The position numbers and the translations under genes were made by a program. From Conchocele bisecta (Eukaryota; Mollusca; Bivalvia; Lucinida; Thyasiridae): DNA of 64,000 bases. Shown one piece after another: positions 42,201 through 57,200 of the stretch (position 1 is its first letter; each line of letters begins with the position of its first letter). The DNA lies in assembly GCA_029237695.1 (NCBI GenBank), contig CM055265.1, positions 69,165,903-69,229,902 on the forward strand. The letters run 5' to 3'. The notes beneath the pieces were generated by a model. It had not been told where the DNA came from, ran no database searches, and was given only the letters and a program-made list of their open reading frames with translations.

Positions 42201-45200
42201 TCCAGATAAGCCGCATATTTGTGTAAATACCCAATTAAAATTGTCAAAAACCCAATTGAAATCAGAAGTAGCGAGTATCAAAAAGCAATACAAATTTTGT
42301 GCTACAGAAAACAATAAACAGACCACAAATATAGCATATTTTTATTATTTTCCATGAAAACACATCTTGGTATTTCGCTGAATTTATGCGACTTTTTTGA
42401 TACGTCCAACGTGTTTGCCATGTCAACAAATGGGTTAAAACAAAGTTTTCACCCACGAATTTCTATTTCAGTTGATAGTTTACAAATTATTATCAAGTTA
42501 ATGTTCAATCTCTTCATCACGCAGCCCTAGCGACGCCAAAATGTACTTTGCACGTTGCTGACGTCATCAAAAAATCAAGACGCTATGATGTGATAATAAA
42601 CACGGCAACAACCACTGAATACAACAAACATCAGACTTATTCATTATTTTATGGGGTAATTGTAAGACACATTAGTGGTAATCGTTGCTAGATGTGAGAC
42701 GAGCGTGTGTAGCGGGAGACAAGGAGATCTCACATGGGCGTGACTATACAGATATCTTTGTCTCAGGGGCACCAGTAGCCCATTTCACCAAAATTGCAAA
42801 GTATACTTCTCTAGCAAACTATACTTTGAGGGAGTAATCATTTATTTTTTCTGAAATGCATTATTTCATATAGAACTAACAACTGCATATATTTGATGAT
42901 TAAAAGTATGCAGAATTATTATACTGAATTTATTACATTATCACAGCCGTGATACTTTAATAAGTTCAGTATAATAAAAATTAATAAATTTATCCTTAAC
43001 TTGAACATTTCTCCCTCAAAGTATACTTTGCTAGAAAAGTATACTTTGCAATGTCGGTGAAATTGGCTTCTGGTATCAGTTTGTGCTTCATTCATTTACC
43101 GCGCATCTATGGAAAAAATAGAGGATCTCAATAAGTTTCCATTTTATAGGAGATTTATGAAACAAGACAATTTATAAGAGGCTGATGAGTTGCTGCCGAG
43201 TTTCATAAATATCATATATGTGGCTGTGACTGGAGAAATGGGGCTTATGGGTTTTGCGACCAGTGTAGATCCAGATCAGCCTGTGCATCCGCACAGTCTG
43301 ATCAGGATCTGCACTGTTCGCCATTCCGTCAATGAAACTCTTAACTTCTAACATGCAATATAGATCGTTATCAGGTTGCAGGAGCGTGCTATTTGATGAG
43401 GAGCTACGTTAGTCACAAATCCCATCAGCCCCATTTTTCCAGTCACAGCCACATATATAGGGTTGTTATGGTATTACCTGTCGATTGTTTCAGTGCGTCA
43501 CAATGTCAGGATGACGATGCCAGCTGTGCAATGCAGGATGCCCTGGTGCGCTTGATTGGCCGTGTCCGATGGAACAAGGTTCACGCGATAATCCTCGATT
43601 GTGTTGTTATTCTGGCCTCAGCCAGCGATAGGTGCGTAGTAATTATCTCCCCTTGTTTGGTCGTAATTGGCGTTATTAGGTGATGGCCATTAGCCAGGAA
43701 ACGGGTGAGTTTTCAGGATATATCCTGAAATAACGATTTGAGGTTCCTGATAATTGCAGAAAAATACTTATGTTTCAACATTGGAAGCACATTTTTATGC
43801 ATTTATGGGTGCAAAAATAAAATTGTTTGTTAACCCTTTCATCACCACAGCCCTGTATATACATAGTGGTATTGGCAAAAAATGTAGATCCAGATGAGGC
43901 AGCTTGTGACGAGCCGTCTCATCAGGATCTTCACTTTTTGCAAGTGATTTTCATATTTTTGAAATTAAAAAAGCCTTCTTTTCATAAATGGACTAGTCTG
44001 AAAATCATTTTGTGACAATTGAATTGGTTGCAAAATTAACATATCAAAATCCATTCCAGTTACTTAGGGGTGAAGGGTTAAGTCATTTTCAGGATTTGGA
44101 ATTGTTCCCACTCGTGTACAAAAGGAATTGAGTGATAATTTGGATGTGGTAATTGTGCCTGGTACCAGGGGCCCGTTTCACTAAACTTCCTACGACTAAA
44201 ATGTTTGTAAGTGCAAATTTAAGATCGTCTGTAAATTTTAATTTATGGATTTACATTTATTGAGCATAGGCTGCATATGCAGCCTATGCTCAATAAATGT
44301 AAATCCAATAATTATTTACAAGAAAAAATTGTTAATGTAAAATTTACAGACTATCATAATTTTGCACTTACGAACATTTTAGTCGTTGGAAGTTTAGTGA
44401 AACGACCACCAGATCAGGATTTGTTGATTCAGTGGGAACTGTATTTTTAATTCTGCTAATTATCCTTTCACCGATAGGCAAGAGGGTATATAGCGTTAGT
44501 CCATGTATGTGTGTGTACGTTAGTAACACCTTTCATTTTTCAATAACTTATGATACCCTTCATCGATTTTGATAATATTTGGCCACAATGTGTGTCTTGG
44601 GATGATGCTTTGTTTTGCATACGGCCCACGTCCGACCACCTAAGGTCTTATATTTACCTTGTTTGTAAAGCAGAAATGTTTTGTTTTTCTATTATTATAA
44701 ATGCTGCCAGTGAGCGGATTAGCTTCGTTTAACGATGTCATTTCTGGTTAATTATGCAATAATTTGTAGATGTTAATCTTTTGAAGTCTATTGTCAGATT
44801 ATACAAAATAACACAGAACAAGTGCAGTGTTTACATAGGAGTCTATACATCGAATAATATGCAAAAAACTTCTCGCACTTATTTTTGCAATTTCTATTCC
44901 AGACATGCGTATAATAGGATAAAGTGCCTTACGATGTATGTGAGCCAGAAAACACCATCTCGACCTGTGCATATACCCACAATCTGATCAGGGTCTATGC
45001 TGTTTACCAGTCAATCACTCAGAAATGCTTACAGCCGTTGGCAAAAGGATTAGACCCTGTGCTGGATGACTGACTGAGATTTGCCACAATTGTCCAAAAT
45101 GGCCCTGATTTTTGGCTGTGACTGGAGAAATGGGGCTTACGGAATCTGTGATCAGTGTAGCTCCCGATCAAATAGCACACTCCTGTAGCGTGATAACAAT

Positions 45201-48200
45201 CTATATTCATTGTTAGAATCATGACAGGTGTTTCATTTGTGGAGTGGCGACCTGTGCAGATCCTGATCTGGATCTACACTGGTCACAAAACCCATAAGCC
45301 CCATTTCTCCCGTCACAGCCCATATTTCCGTTTACAGGCTGTGTGAGGAGCTGATTCAGGGAGAATTTCTAGTCTACATTGTCCGGTGCCTCTCGCAGGT
45401 AAGGATATCGGGATGTGTTTTGTTCGCCAACTGATCTTCACTAAACTGTGTACGACTAAGAAGTTTGTAAGTGCAAAACTAAAATGTATAAAGTTCGCAT
45501 TAGTGGAACATGTTTTGGCAACATTTTATAATTATTTCCAATGGAAATGATTCTAAAATGCTGTCAAAACATGTTTTTAATAGACAATTTTAGGAAAGCA
45601 TTGGTGTATTTGTTCAGATTTAGTATGTTTTGTTCAGATTTAGTATGTAAAGTGAATTTATCGACATCTTCGTAGGAACATTTTTGTCCTTGCAAAGTTT
45701 AGTGAAACGGGCCTCGTGTGCAGTAAACGTGCCTGACATTGTCTTCCAGTCATCAAAGCTTTTTGTCTCGCCCGCGAAAGCGGAAAGCGAGATATAGGTT
45801 TTGCTTTTCCGGAGTCGGCGGTTGTGGCGGCGGTGGCGGTGTCAGCGGCGGCGGCGGCGTCATCATTCAATTTTAAGTTTTCGTGTTACGGTCATTACTT
45901 CAACATCTTACCAGCTACAGTCATCAAACTTTATACATACCTTTACTATATGATATGTAGATGAATATAGGACTATTAATATTTTTTTCTTGGGCCCCAG
46001 GAACAAGGCGAGACATTTGATTCCGCGGAATTCTTGTGTCTACTGTCTGTTGCACGAAACCTGCCAAAATATATCCACAATGTAAAAGGAATATTTTTTT
46101 TGGATAAAATTAAATTATAGCAAAATTTAAGAATGAGCAGTTTATTTCATGAAATTTTGTCAAATAATGATTTTACTATGAAAAATAATTTCTGTATGAG
46201 AGTGTTAACATGGAGGAAAAGAGCTGGAGGAGCTGCAGGAGTCGAAAAACAAACATTTTTGGAAATGGATTCTGAAAACTGGCCAGATAGCTTGAAAATG
46301 ATGTACTTAAGAAAACAAAAGTTACATTTTGAAAGTTGGTGTACTATTTCTGTCTATGGGGAGTTAACATGGGAAATTGTTTTTCGCAATAAAATAAATA
46401 TTGGAGCAAATTTCACAAAATAAAAAGATTGTATTCTTATTCATGATTGGTTCATTCCATCTGTATATGTGATCGAGACTGGAGAAATGGGGCTTATAGG
46501 AATTGTGACCAGTGTAGCTCCTGATTAAATAGCACACTTGTGTAGCCTGATAACGATCTATGTTGCTTGTTCGATTAGAAACATGACCTGTGTTTCATTG
46601 ATGGAATGGCGACCAGTGCAGATCATCCGCACGGTCTGATCTGGATCTCCACTGGTCGCAAAGCCCATAAGCCCCATATTACCTCACTGTTGAATGGGAG
46701 TAAACCCCCAACAAATAAATAATAACCAGGATTTGTTATTTGTAACTATTGCCAGCCATGAATAATTGATCATAGCTATACAGGGCTCCAGATAAGGCGT
46801 GTATAGGCATATTTTACACACTTATTTTAGCTGAATATGCATTGATTATCAACAGCAATGTGAAAATACGCACCGATTTTCAAATTCATTTGTGAAAATA
46901 CTGTAATAAAGTTACTTAAAAATAGTTCAGCTGCGAAAGCTCAAATAAGTGAATTTTTTAATTTGTTTAATTTCTTATCATTTGTTCCCTACTTAATACG
47001 GAAGAAACTCAATAATACATTGGTACAAGTACAATACGCATTGAATTTGAAATATGGCGGTATAATACTCTTTAGAACTTATTTGGAGTTCTGTAGCTAT
47101 ACCGTAACATTGTGTGGGCCCGGTTGCTCAAAGCTTCTGTTAGCTTAACAGACTGTTAAATACTTAGCATTGCTAAGGATTTAACAGTCTGTTAAGCTAA
47201 CAGAGGTTTTGAGCAACCGGGCCCTGACCGCCATGCTGTGACGTCCACAGAACAGCGATACCAAGATCCAACACCAGGCCGCGGACACCATGGCCAGAAT
47301 CGCAGACTGCTCCCCCAGGTAACTGACCAAGCACTGTAATACATGTACCAGTGGCATATTTCACCAACATTGCAAAATATACTTTTCTAGCAAACTAACG
47401 ACTGCAAAAAAATTTGACGATTAAAAGTATGCAGAATTATTATACCGAATTTATTACATTATCACAGCCAATATGGCTGTGATAATGTAATAAATTCAGT
47501 ATAATAAAAATTCATAAATTTATCCTAAAATTTCTCCCTCAAAGTATACTTTGCTTGATAAGTATACTTTGCAATGTTGGTGAAATAGGCTACAGAGGTG
47601 TCATTGAGTGAAACTGTCATATCGATGTATTGAATCTAAAGATATTGACGATTTATCGATAGTTCGATTGTTAGATAAGAATATAGAAGTTACACTTTAA
47701 ATACAAGACTGTGGACTATTTAACATGATGACATATAAATCATATACTATAACAATGTTATTCAAACATCTAGTGCCACCCATACTTACATTTCATATCT
47801 AGAGAGACATTTTCTTCAGTTTCACAGGGCTCCAGATAAGCTGCATATTTGCTTAAATACCCAATTGAAATTGCCAAAAAACCCAAATGAAATCAGAAGT
47901 AGCGAGTATCAAAAAGCAATACAAATTTGTGGTACCTTTATCATGCTGCAGAAAACAATAAACAGACCACAAATATAGCATATTTTTCGTATTTTCCATG
48001 AAAAAAACATGTTTTCATTTCGAAGCAAACTATTCAATAATTGCGGTCTGTTGATGTGTAAACAGTAGTGTGATTTTATTTTACCCAATTAAAATTTTGA
48101 AATACCCAATTGCTTCAGAACTGATGGAGTAACAATACTCGATTACTAATTCCTTATCTGGATCCCTGGTTTCAGTTTTCTAGACAAATTATTGGACTTG

Positions 48201-51200
48201 TATACCGGAGGTTGTGACTTCAGTCCTTACCCTAGCCGTGAACAATACTAAAACAGGGATTCCGCTGGGGAAAATAAAAAAATTGCCACTTCAAAAAAAA
48301 TAAACAATTGGCGATAAAAAATTACAATTTTCGAGAGAAAAAAACAAGAAAAAAAAGATATTTTTTTTTATTTTTTTAATTTTTTTTCGAAAATTGTAAT
48401 TTTTTATCCCCAATTGTTTATTTTTATTGCCAATTGCGAAAATCGCCAGCGGAATCCCTGCTAAAATAGTATTTCCATCCCACTGGTCTGTCGGATGGAT
48501 GAGACTTTAAACTGTGGTCCTGTCTCTATATGACCTGACCTGTTGCTGGGACGTTAAATCCATTCATTTTCATTTACCTCTAATAATACTGTTTGTCCGT
48601 AATTACAAATCACACACATATTATTGGAATACCAATATCCCTGAATTACAGTGGAACATCTCTAAACCGGACACCCTGGGACTTTCAGTGTTACTGATTT
48701 CTTGATTCACTAGTATTATGAAGGTCACTGAATTGGTTAACAATATTTGACAACAGTGTGTGTCTAGACCCGACACTATGTTGTGTTCCCCCATGTTGCA
48801 GTGTGCAAGGTCAAGGTCATTGTGTTATTAAGATCACCTTGTGCACAGCTCCTTCTACATTTTATAATAAATCTTTAATCCTGTGACAAATGTAAATCTA
48901 CGTCTGTTTCGCGAAAGTTTTACGGCCATATAACAATGCAAAAACAATATATATTTTGATAATATTAAATTTGATCAAAATTTAAGAATGATCCATCTTA
49001 TTGTTTCATGAAAATTGGTCAAATATTGATTTTAGTACGAAAAATGATTTCTCTATAGGAATTTAACAAAGGGGAGACAGGTGGAGAACCTGGAAGAGGA
49101 GTCGAAAAACAATTTCTTTTTGGAAACAGACAGCTGCCAGTGAGGGGATTTGCTGTGTGCACCAATAAAATTTGTTCAACTATTTTCTGATGTCACATTT
49201 GTCACCTGTCTGTTGTAGATTTAAATCAAAGCTTGAAGACAAGTGGTACCTAGGGATGTTACAAGAACTGTTTGAGTCTACGCAGTGTGAACAGGTACTA
49301 CGTGGGTGGGTCTGGTAGACACAATTATCGTTCAGTAGAACCTCTTTAACCCTTACAATGCTGAATTAATTTGTGTCGTCTGCTGAATATTTTTCTCATC
49401 AAAAACTTGGTTTGGCAGCACTTTAGAATCATTTCCAAGGGAAATGATTCTAAAATTCTGCCAAACCATGTTTTTACTTAGAGCAAAGACAAAATATGAA
49501 TTATCAGCAGACGGCTATTTTCAGTTCCCGCATTCTAAGGATTAACCCTTAACCCAGGTTATGAGGTAGTCTCTGTGTCCTTAAATTACTTATGGCATTG
49601 TCATCTATCTCTGATAATAAAGCCTGTTCCAGTGCACAAACCACACCCGCATGCTTTGGCAAGATCATATGTCTGATTTACAGTGGAACATCTCTAGGCC
49701 GGACACCCTGTGGACCTCCCAGGTGTGCAGTTTAGAGAGGTTTCACTGTATTACATGACACTAGTAAATGCATCTGAATTCGGATGTGCCCTGATTTGTA
49801 CACATGTGGTAGATTGTATTCATTTGAAAAGCATAGAATCATACATTGAACCTGTACCGATAACATGTTTTCTATAGTGATATAATTTACATATTATTAC
49901 AATTTGCACCAGTGTCTGACCTAATGTTTTATATAGAGTTTATTCAAATACAATTTATTTATTTCCTGAGACATCTGGAAATCCGATAAAGAAACATATG
50001 CGTAGCACAAGTTTCTTTGTCAGATGTACAGATGTCAAGGGAAATAAATCCGGTATTTCAAAATGGTAGTGGAATAAATTGTACATTACATGCTCTTAGA
50101 AAAATGTGCAATTTGCTATTAGACCAGCTTATATCGTTGCCAAAATTGACAATTTGGACGTTTGCGTATGAATTGTTTCTTCACCGCAAATGACGTCAAA
50201 ATGTGACGTCAATTAATTCAAGGAAATAAATCCCTCCAGAATCACGGTAAATCACTGGGTAGTATGTAATATAAAACTATTATTACACGGTGAAAGCCCA
50301 TTTTCTACAATAACAAGGGATATATGCTGACATAGATGACATGTGAAGTGTGTGTGTAATAGCGGTGTGTATTCTGTATTCCCCAGGTACAGGGTGCTAT
50401 ATGCCGGGCTCTCACTGCCCTCTGTGCTCGCTCCGACAGGTATTTATTGACATTATTAATTGCATTATTGATGTAAAAAATACCAAAAAAAAAAGAGTAA
50501 AATGGCACGACTGAAATTATTACACAACTCCCTATATAGGTTGATATTCCATAGTTTTGACTAATTCCATGGGTTTTGACATGCCCGGTCAATAGTTCCG
50601 CATGTCTGGTCAATAGTTCCGTTTGCCCGGTCTATAGTTAAAACTATTTCACCCCTGAAAATCATGACGTCATGATTTGTCGAAGATTACGTCATAAAAT
50701 TCAACGTAATTTAGATCGGTCAGTTGTCACACCCCACGCCAAATTTACATTCATTGTGTCACATACACTGTTATGTAATGAAAGAGTCAAACATATTGTC
50801 CTCGGTGATGCACTATTGCCGTCAGCTTCCGGCCTCTGACAATAGTACCTCGTGCCGTCCACAACACCTCGGGGCAATAGTTTTAATTGTTCCCCGAATG
50901 ACCATGAAATAACTATATTAATGATACAAAAAATGAAATTAGGGATATCAGTAAATACTAACTACCCAATTGGTTTGTTAGATGCATGACTGGAAGTGTG
51001 AACTGTATCATTAATATAGTTATTTCATGGTCATTCGGGCAACAATCAAAACTATTTCCCGACGACCCGAGGTACTATTGTCTCAGCATGCTGATCTGGG
51101 AAGGTCAGGAGCCTATTTCATCAACATTGTAAGGTATACTTATCTAGCAAAGTATACTTTGAGGGAGAAATGTTCAATTTAAGGATAAATTTATTAATTT

Positions 51201-54200
51201 TTAGCCAGGTTTTTTGAAAAAAAATCCAGGCTATTGGATTGGCGAAAGCCGGGCGGGCGGGCGGCGGGCGGCGTCCACAATCAATGTTAAGTTTGAGTCC
51301 ATTTCTTTGTTACTGTACCACCTAGGACCACCAAACTTTCACAGCTTCATAATCAAGGGGTGCCAACCACATATCACTATCCAACATGTTACCTTTTTTT
51401 TAACTTGACCCATTTTTTCAGCGCAGTCGACTTAGCCATTTTCAATGTTAAGTTTTCGCGTTTACAATGTTAAGTTTTCGTGTTTGAGTCCATTTCTTTG
51501 TTACTGTACCACCTAGGACCACCAAACTTTCACAGCTTCATAATCAAGGGGTGCCCACCACATATCACTATCCAACATGTTACCTTTTTTTGAACTTGAC
51601 CCATTTTTTCCGTGCAGTCGACTTAGCCATTTTCAATGTTAAGTTTTCGTGTTTAAGTCCATTTCTTTGGTACTGTACCACCTAGGACCACCAAACTTTC
51701 ACGGCTTTATAAGCAAGGGGTGCCTACCACATCCAACATGTGACCATTTTTTTACCTTCACCTATTATTTCTATGTAATTGACTTAGCCATTTTCAACGT
51801 TAACTTTTTAACGTACGTCTGGTTAAAGTTTTTTGGTTAAAAGTTTTTTGTTATACTATATCTCTGCAACTGCTTCGCCCATTACCTTGAAACTTCACAT
51901 GGGTGTTTATCATCCTCCATATTTTCATTCTACCCCCCAACCGTGCGGCCCCTGTGCCCAATGTCAAGGTCAAATTACTTTGAATTTTTTTGTTAAGCTT
52001 TTTTTGTGTACTATATCTCTGCAACTGCTTCACCCATTACCTTGATACTTCACATGGGTGATTATCATCATTGTCGCGCCCGCTTGCGGAAAGCGTGATA
52101 TCGTCGGCATTTTGGCATACGTCCGTCCGTCCGTCCCCGTCCGTCCCCGTCCGTCCCCGTCCGTCCGGGCAGACATTCAGGTACTTATGTGGCTAGCCCC
52201 ACAGGGTTATGGACTTGTTAAGCCACATAGTTACCTGAAAGTAAGAACGTCCGTCCGTCCATACCGTCCGTACCGAACCGGGTCGAAAGCATCAGGGTTT
52301 AGGAGCTTAGGGAAGGTAGGGTTAGTTTCCTTTGAAGTTCTTTGAACTTATACCATTAGCCCATAAAACCTTTTGAAGTTTAGGGGCTAGTCCTTTGATC
52401 TTTTATATAGCAAATAGCCCATAAACCCAAAATGTTGGTACGTCCGTCCGTCCGGGCAGACATTCAGGTACTTATGTGGCTAGCCCCACAGGGTTATGGA
52501 CTTGTTAAAGGATAGGGTTGGTTACAATTAGCCACCTAAGATATCGTTTTATGTGGCTTAAAGTGGTTTTATGTGGCTAATATTTAACATGCGATAAGCC
52601 ACATAGTTACCTGAAAGTAAGAACGTCCGTCCGTCCGTCCGTCTCTGTCCGTCCGTCCGTCCGTGTGTCCGGTTAAAGTTTTTTGGTTAAAGTTTTTCCA
52701 TCTACTATATCTATTTTTTTAGTGTCCATGCCTCGCCCCAAGGTGCGACATGCAGGCCACGGCCGTCTAGTCTACAAAAAGTGGGTATAATTATGTTATC
52801 CAAGTGTCTATGCTTGGAAAAAACCTGGCCTTCGTGGCTTTGCCTCGTTTCTTGTTATTATACTGAATTTATTACATTATCACAGCCATTTTCATCACAG
52901 AAATTTTGGCTGTGATAATGTAAAAATTCAGTATAATAATTATGCATACTTTTAATCATCAAATATATGCAGTCGTTAGTTGTATTTGAAAAAGGGAAAA
53001 ATAAAGTATTACTCCCTCAAAGTATACTTTGCTAGATGAGTATACTTTGCAATTTTGATGAAATCGGCTACTGGTGTAAAAGTCATAAGCCTCCATTTCC
53101 TAGTCACAGATGAGACCAGGGGTGGAAATGTTTTGTCAGGATTTGAGGTTCCTGTTAATTGCAGTAAAATACTAATGTGTCAACATGGGAAGCACACATT
53201 TACGCATACATTCTGCCAAGTGCTGGAAATAGCTAAACAAACATATTTTTGCCATTTGTGGGTGCAAAAATATGTTTGTTTAGCTATTTTCAATTTTCAA
53301 GATTTGGCCTTGGGAACTGTTCCCACCCCTGTAGACCCAAATTGAAGATACCTTACACTGTAGACAACCAGTATATTCCCAGATCGTAATGTTTGTGTGT
53401 TTCTGCGATATTTATTTTTGTGTCTTTGCATGCAGCAGGATCAGAGCTCCAGTTCAAGGTGCGTAATTTCACCAACTTGGGGTGAAATTTTGTTATTTCT
53501 TCATCAAAAATGGCAAGTTGGGAGTGCTTTAGAATCGTCTCGTTGAGACGATTCTAAAGCACTCCCGACTTGCCATTTTTGATGGAGAAATAAGAAATTT
53601 ACCTCCAAATTATTCACCTTAGCTGGATCTCTGTGGGTATATTGCAATCTGTATTACGGCGGGACATCGCAGACCTAGTTTATACCACGCGATAGCAATC
53701 TCACCCATAATATGCCAAGCATTTGAGACCATTTATGATTTATACCTAAGACGTGCGATATCTTGTGAAAAATATTTACAAAATTTTCCATAAACGACAT
53801 TGTGGACTTGTTTCGGTGACGTCATTTCACTGACGTACTTTGGTAACGTCCTGTGACGCCGTTAGACCAATGAAATCAGTTTTCAATTTGTAGTAACTCG
53901 GATATTCGTATCTGGTCAATGCCTGATACAGCAATATGTTATCTGTCACTATGTATTCGGCCAATACAAAGCTTGTTACCTGATAAAATTCTGCCTTTGC
54001 TCTGAGCATTTTGTCAATGCAATGTCATTTGCAGACAATATCACAGTTTCTGTAAATATTTTTTATGAAAAATCTTCTTCTGTACAAATTTACATGGCTT
54101 GTTTCTAATGATTAGGTGTAATAAATGTTAATATTACAGCGTGTATGATCGCGTGGTGAAGATGTCAATCAGCCAGAAGTTGTCTGCCCTCCTCAGCCAG

Positions 54201-57200
54201 TGTACAGACCACCAGGTGGCCGAGTCTATCATCCTGTTGTTGTCTACCCTCGCCACACACGACAGGTATGGTCACATGGTGCGGTCACATGGCACAGTCA
54301 CATGGCACGGTCACCTGACACAGTCACATGGCGCGGTCACATAGCACGGTTACAGTGGAGTCAAACGACATGTGACATGACACAGTTTTATGACAGGTAT
54401 GATAACCTGACATTTTCACATGACATGGTCACAAGACCGGTATGGCAACATGTGATGGTCATATGACACAGTCACATGACATGGTTACTTGACATGGCAA
54501 CACGACAATACCTTGTAGACACTGGGTTTTCATTCTTGTTCATTTTTGTCCAGCTCACTTAAAGTTCGCTCACAATGTTTACAATGACGTCCTGGCAATA
54601 GTGTTCCTAAAATATGTGTTTAAGTTTCGTAATACATGTACCTTTTATACCAACGTGTCCGGTTTAGAGAGGTTTCACTGTAGTAATATTCCTTGGGCTC
54701 GTTTCACTAAACTTCGTACAACTAAAATATTTGTAAGTGCAAACTTATCATAGTCTGTAAATTTCACATTAACAATGTTTTCTTGTATAAAACAATTATT
54801 GGATTTACATTTATTGAGCATAGGCTGTTGCCTATGCTCAATAAATGTAAATCCAATAATTGAAATCCTTAATTTGCACTTACAAACATTTTAGTTGTAC
54901 AGAGTTTAGTGAAACAGCCCCCTGGTACATTACAGCTCCCATGCTGACCTGAAGCGAGAGTGCGTGATTGAGGCGATCATTAAGAATCTTGACAGAACAG
55001 ATTGCAACCAGGTATGTATACAGACTACAATGTAGAATTTCAGTTCGGCCATCGCAATGAAGTGTGTTATTATGCCCTCTATGTGATAGCAAGGTGGGCA
55101 TATTGCGTTGCTCTTGAGGTTCCGTACGTCCGTACGTCTGTTCGTGTACATTTACTTAAAAAAAAGTGTTTCTCCATCATGTAATATCTTCAATATTACT
55201 TGAAGGATTGCTTTAATATTTGAACAGTTCATTCACCTGAACATGGGTGACGCAACCACATCACCAATGGCTTGACCTTGACCTTTATGTGATGAAAATA
55301 TGATCATAATTGAGATGTGACGTAAACAGCACGTCTGGTCTACTCGTAACATTTTCTGTTGATTTTTTCGGTGCATAAATGGGATGGGTTGTGGCCTAGG
55401 GGCTAGAACACCTGACTTCCAATCCGGAGGTTGTGGGTTCAACCTCGCCTAGGGCATCAAAAATTACTTTAAATTGTGGTCCCGTCTCTATATGACCTTA
55501 GCTGTTGGTGGGATGTTAAATCATTTCACTTTCACTTTTTCAGTGCATAAATGAGTCGATACAACTGTGTGACAACTACGCTGCGATGAGACGGAAACAC
55601 AAGACCTTCCTACTGGAGCAGGAAATGGTGAAGGTCCTCAACAGGTAAATTTGTTGTCTGCTATTGCCATCTGCCATTTTGTTCTTGTGTTCAATATTTC
55701 TTGGCAAAAACCTGCTTTGACAGTGCCTGAGAATCGTCTCGGACAATTCTCATGTGCTGCCAAAATATGTTTCTCATTCGAGACAAAATTGAAAAACAAT
55801 ATATTTAAATAGTGTTATCTGCTGTTTTTATGCCCCACCATGATAGTGGAAGGGGCATTTTGTTTTACCCTTGTCTGTCTGCCGCGTCCGTCCGCCCGTC
55901 ACTAACCTTGTATGTCATAAAACTTTTACACAGTACTAGCTACAGACCTGAAACTTGGTATGTAGCTTCCTTATGATGAGTAGATGCACAAAGTTTTGAT
56001 TCAACCCCGGGATCGTGGATTATCTCTACCTGTTCGACTTAGAATTTGGAAATTTTGCCTTGTAAGTCAATAACTTTTAAACCATGCTAGCTACACACCT
56101 GAAACTTGGTATGCAGCTTCCTTATGATGTGTAGATGGCAAAGCTTATGTTTCGATTTTTCATTTGACCCCCAGGCCATGGATTATCTCCCTTTGTGGAA
56201 GTTGGAAGTTTGCCTCATTTATTATCAAAGCGGTATGTGGGGCATACATGTTCTATGAACACATTTTATAGTTTTTGATTTGACAATTTTCCTGAGGCAA
56301 ACACGTTTTGACAGCACATGAGAATCGTCTCCAATCCAATGTAGATGATTCACATGTGCTGCAAACACGTCTCCATTCAGAAATAATACAAATATGAAAA
56401 ACAGCAGACGACAATATTTGTTTCCCGCCTTGTATGGTTCAATTGGGCATATTATAAATTGTGTGTATACAGTGTACAATCTGATGAAGATATTTGCTGT
56501 TTTCCACTTGTTCATAGTGTAATCTATGCAAAAGTTTCTTCATTGCACAGTTCCCGTCTGCAGAGCTCCAGGTAAGCTGCGTATTTGCGTAAATACCCAA
56601 TTAAAATTGCCAAAAACCCGATTGATATCAGAAGTAGCGTGTATCGAAAAGCAATAACAAATTTGTCGTACCTTTATCATGCTACAGAAAACAATACACA
56701 GACCACAAATATAGCATATTTTTCTTATTTTCCATGAAAACACATCTTGGTATTTCATTAGAATTGTCTGCAAGACGTGTTTTCATTTCGAAGCAAACTA
56801 TTCAATAATTGCTGTCTGTTGATGTGTAAACAGTAGTGTGATTTTATTTTACCCAATTAAAATATTGAAATACCCAATTGCTTCAGATAATTATGATGGA
56901 ATGAAAATACTCAATTACTAATTCCTTATCTGGAGCCCCTGCATCTGTATAAGATCTTTCCTGTTAAATACCCAACAACCGAAATCTTTGTTCTATGCAT
57001 GATGTTTTCTTGATTGCAACAATTACCGGCTGTAATATGAACTCTGTTGAAAACATACCAATTAACACTCCGATGCATCTATGCAAAGAATGTTTCTTGA
57101 TTGCACAATTACCGGCTGTATAAGATGCGCGCGAGTTTCTTTGAAATACTTATGGCACTTTCGAATCTGACTAGCAAGAGTTTCTTGATGCACAAATAAC

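Noticed and set aside
45658..45870. Minus-strand frame rich in Ala/Thr
   Set aside because: Reads through the GGCGGCGG-rich head of a Helitron-like element.
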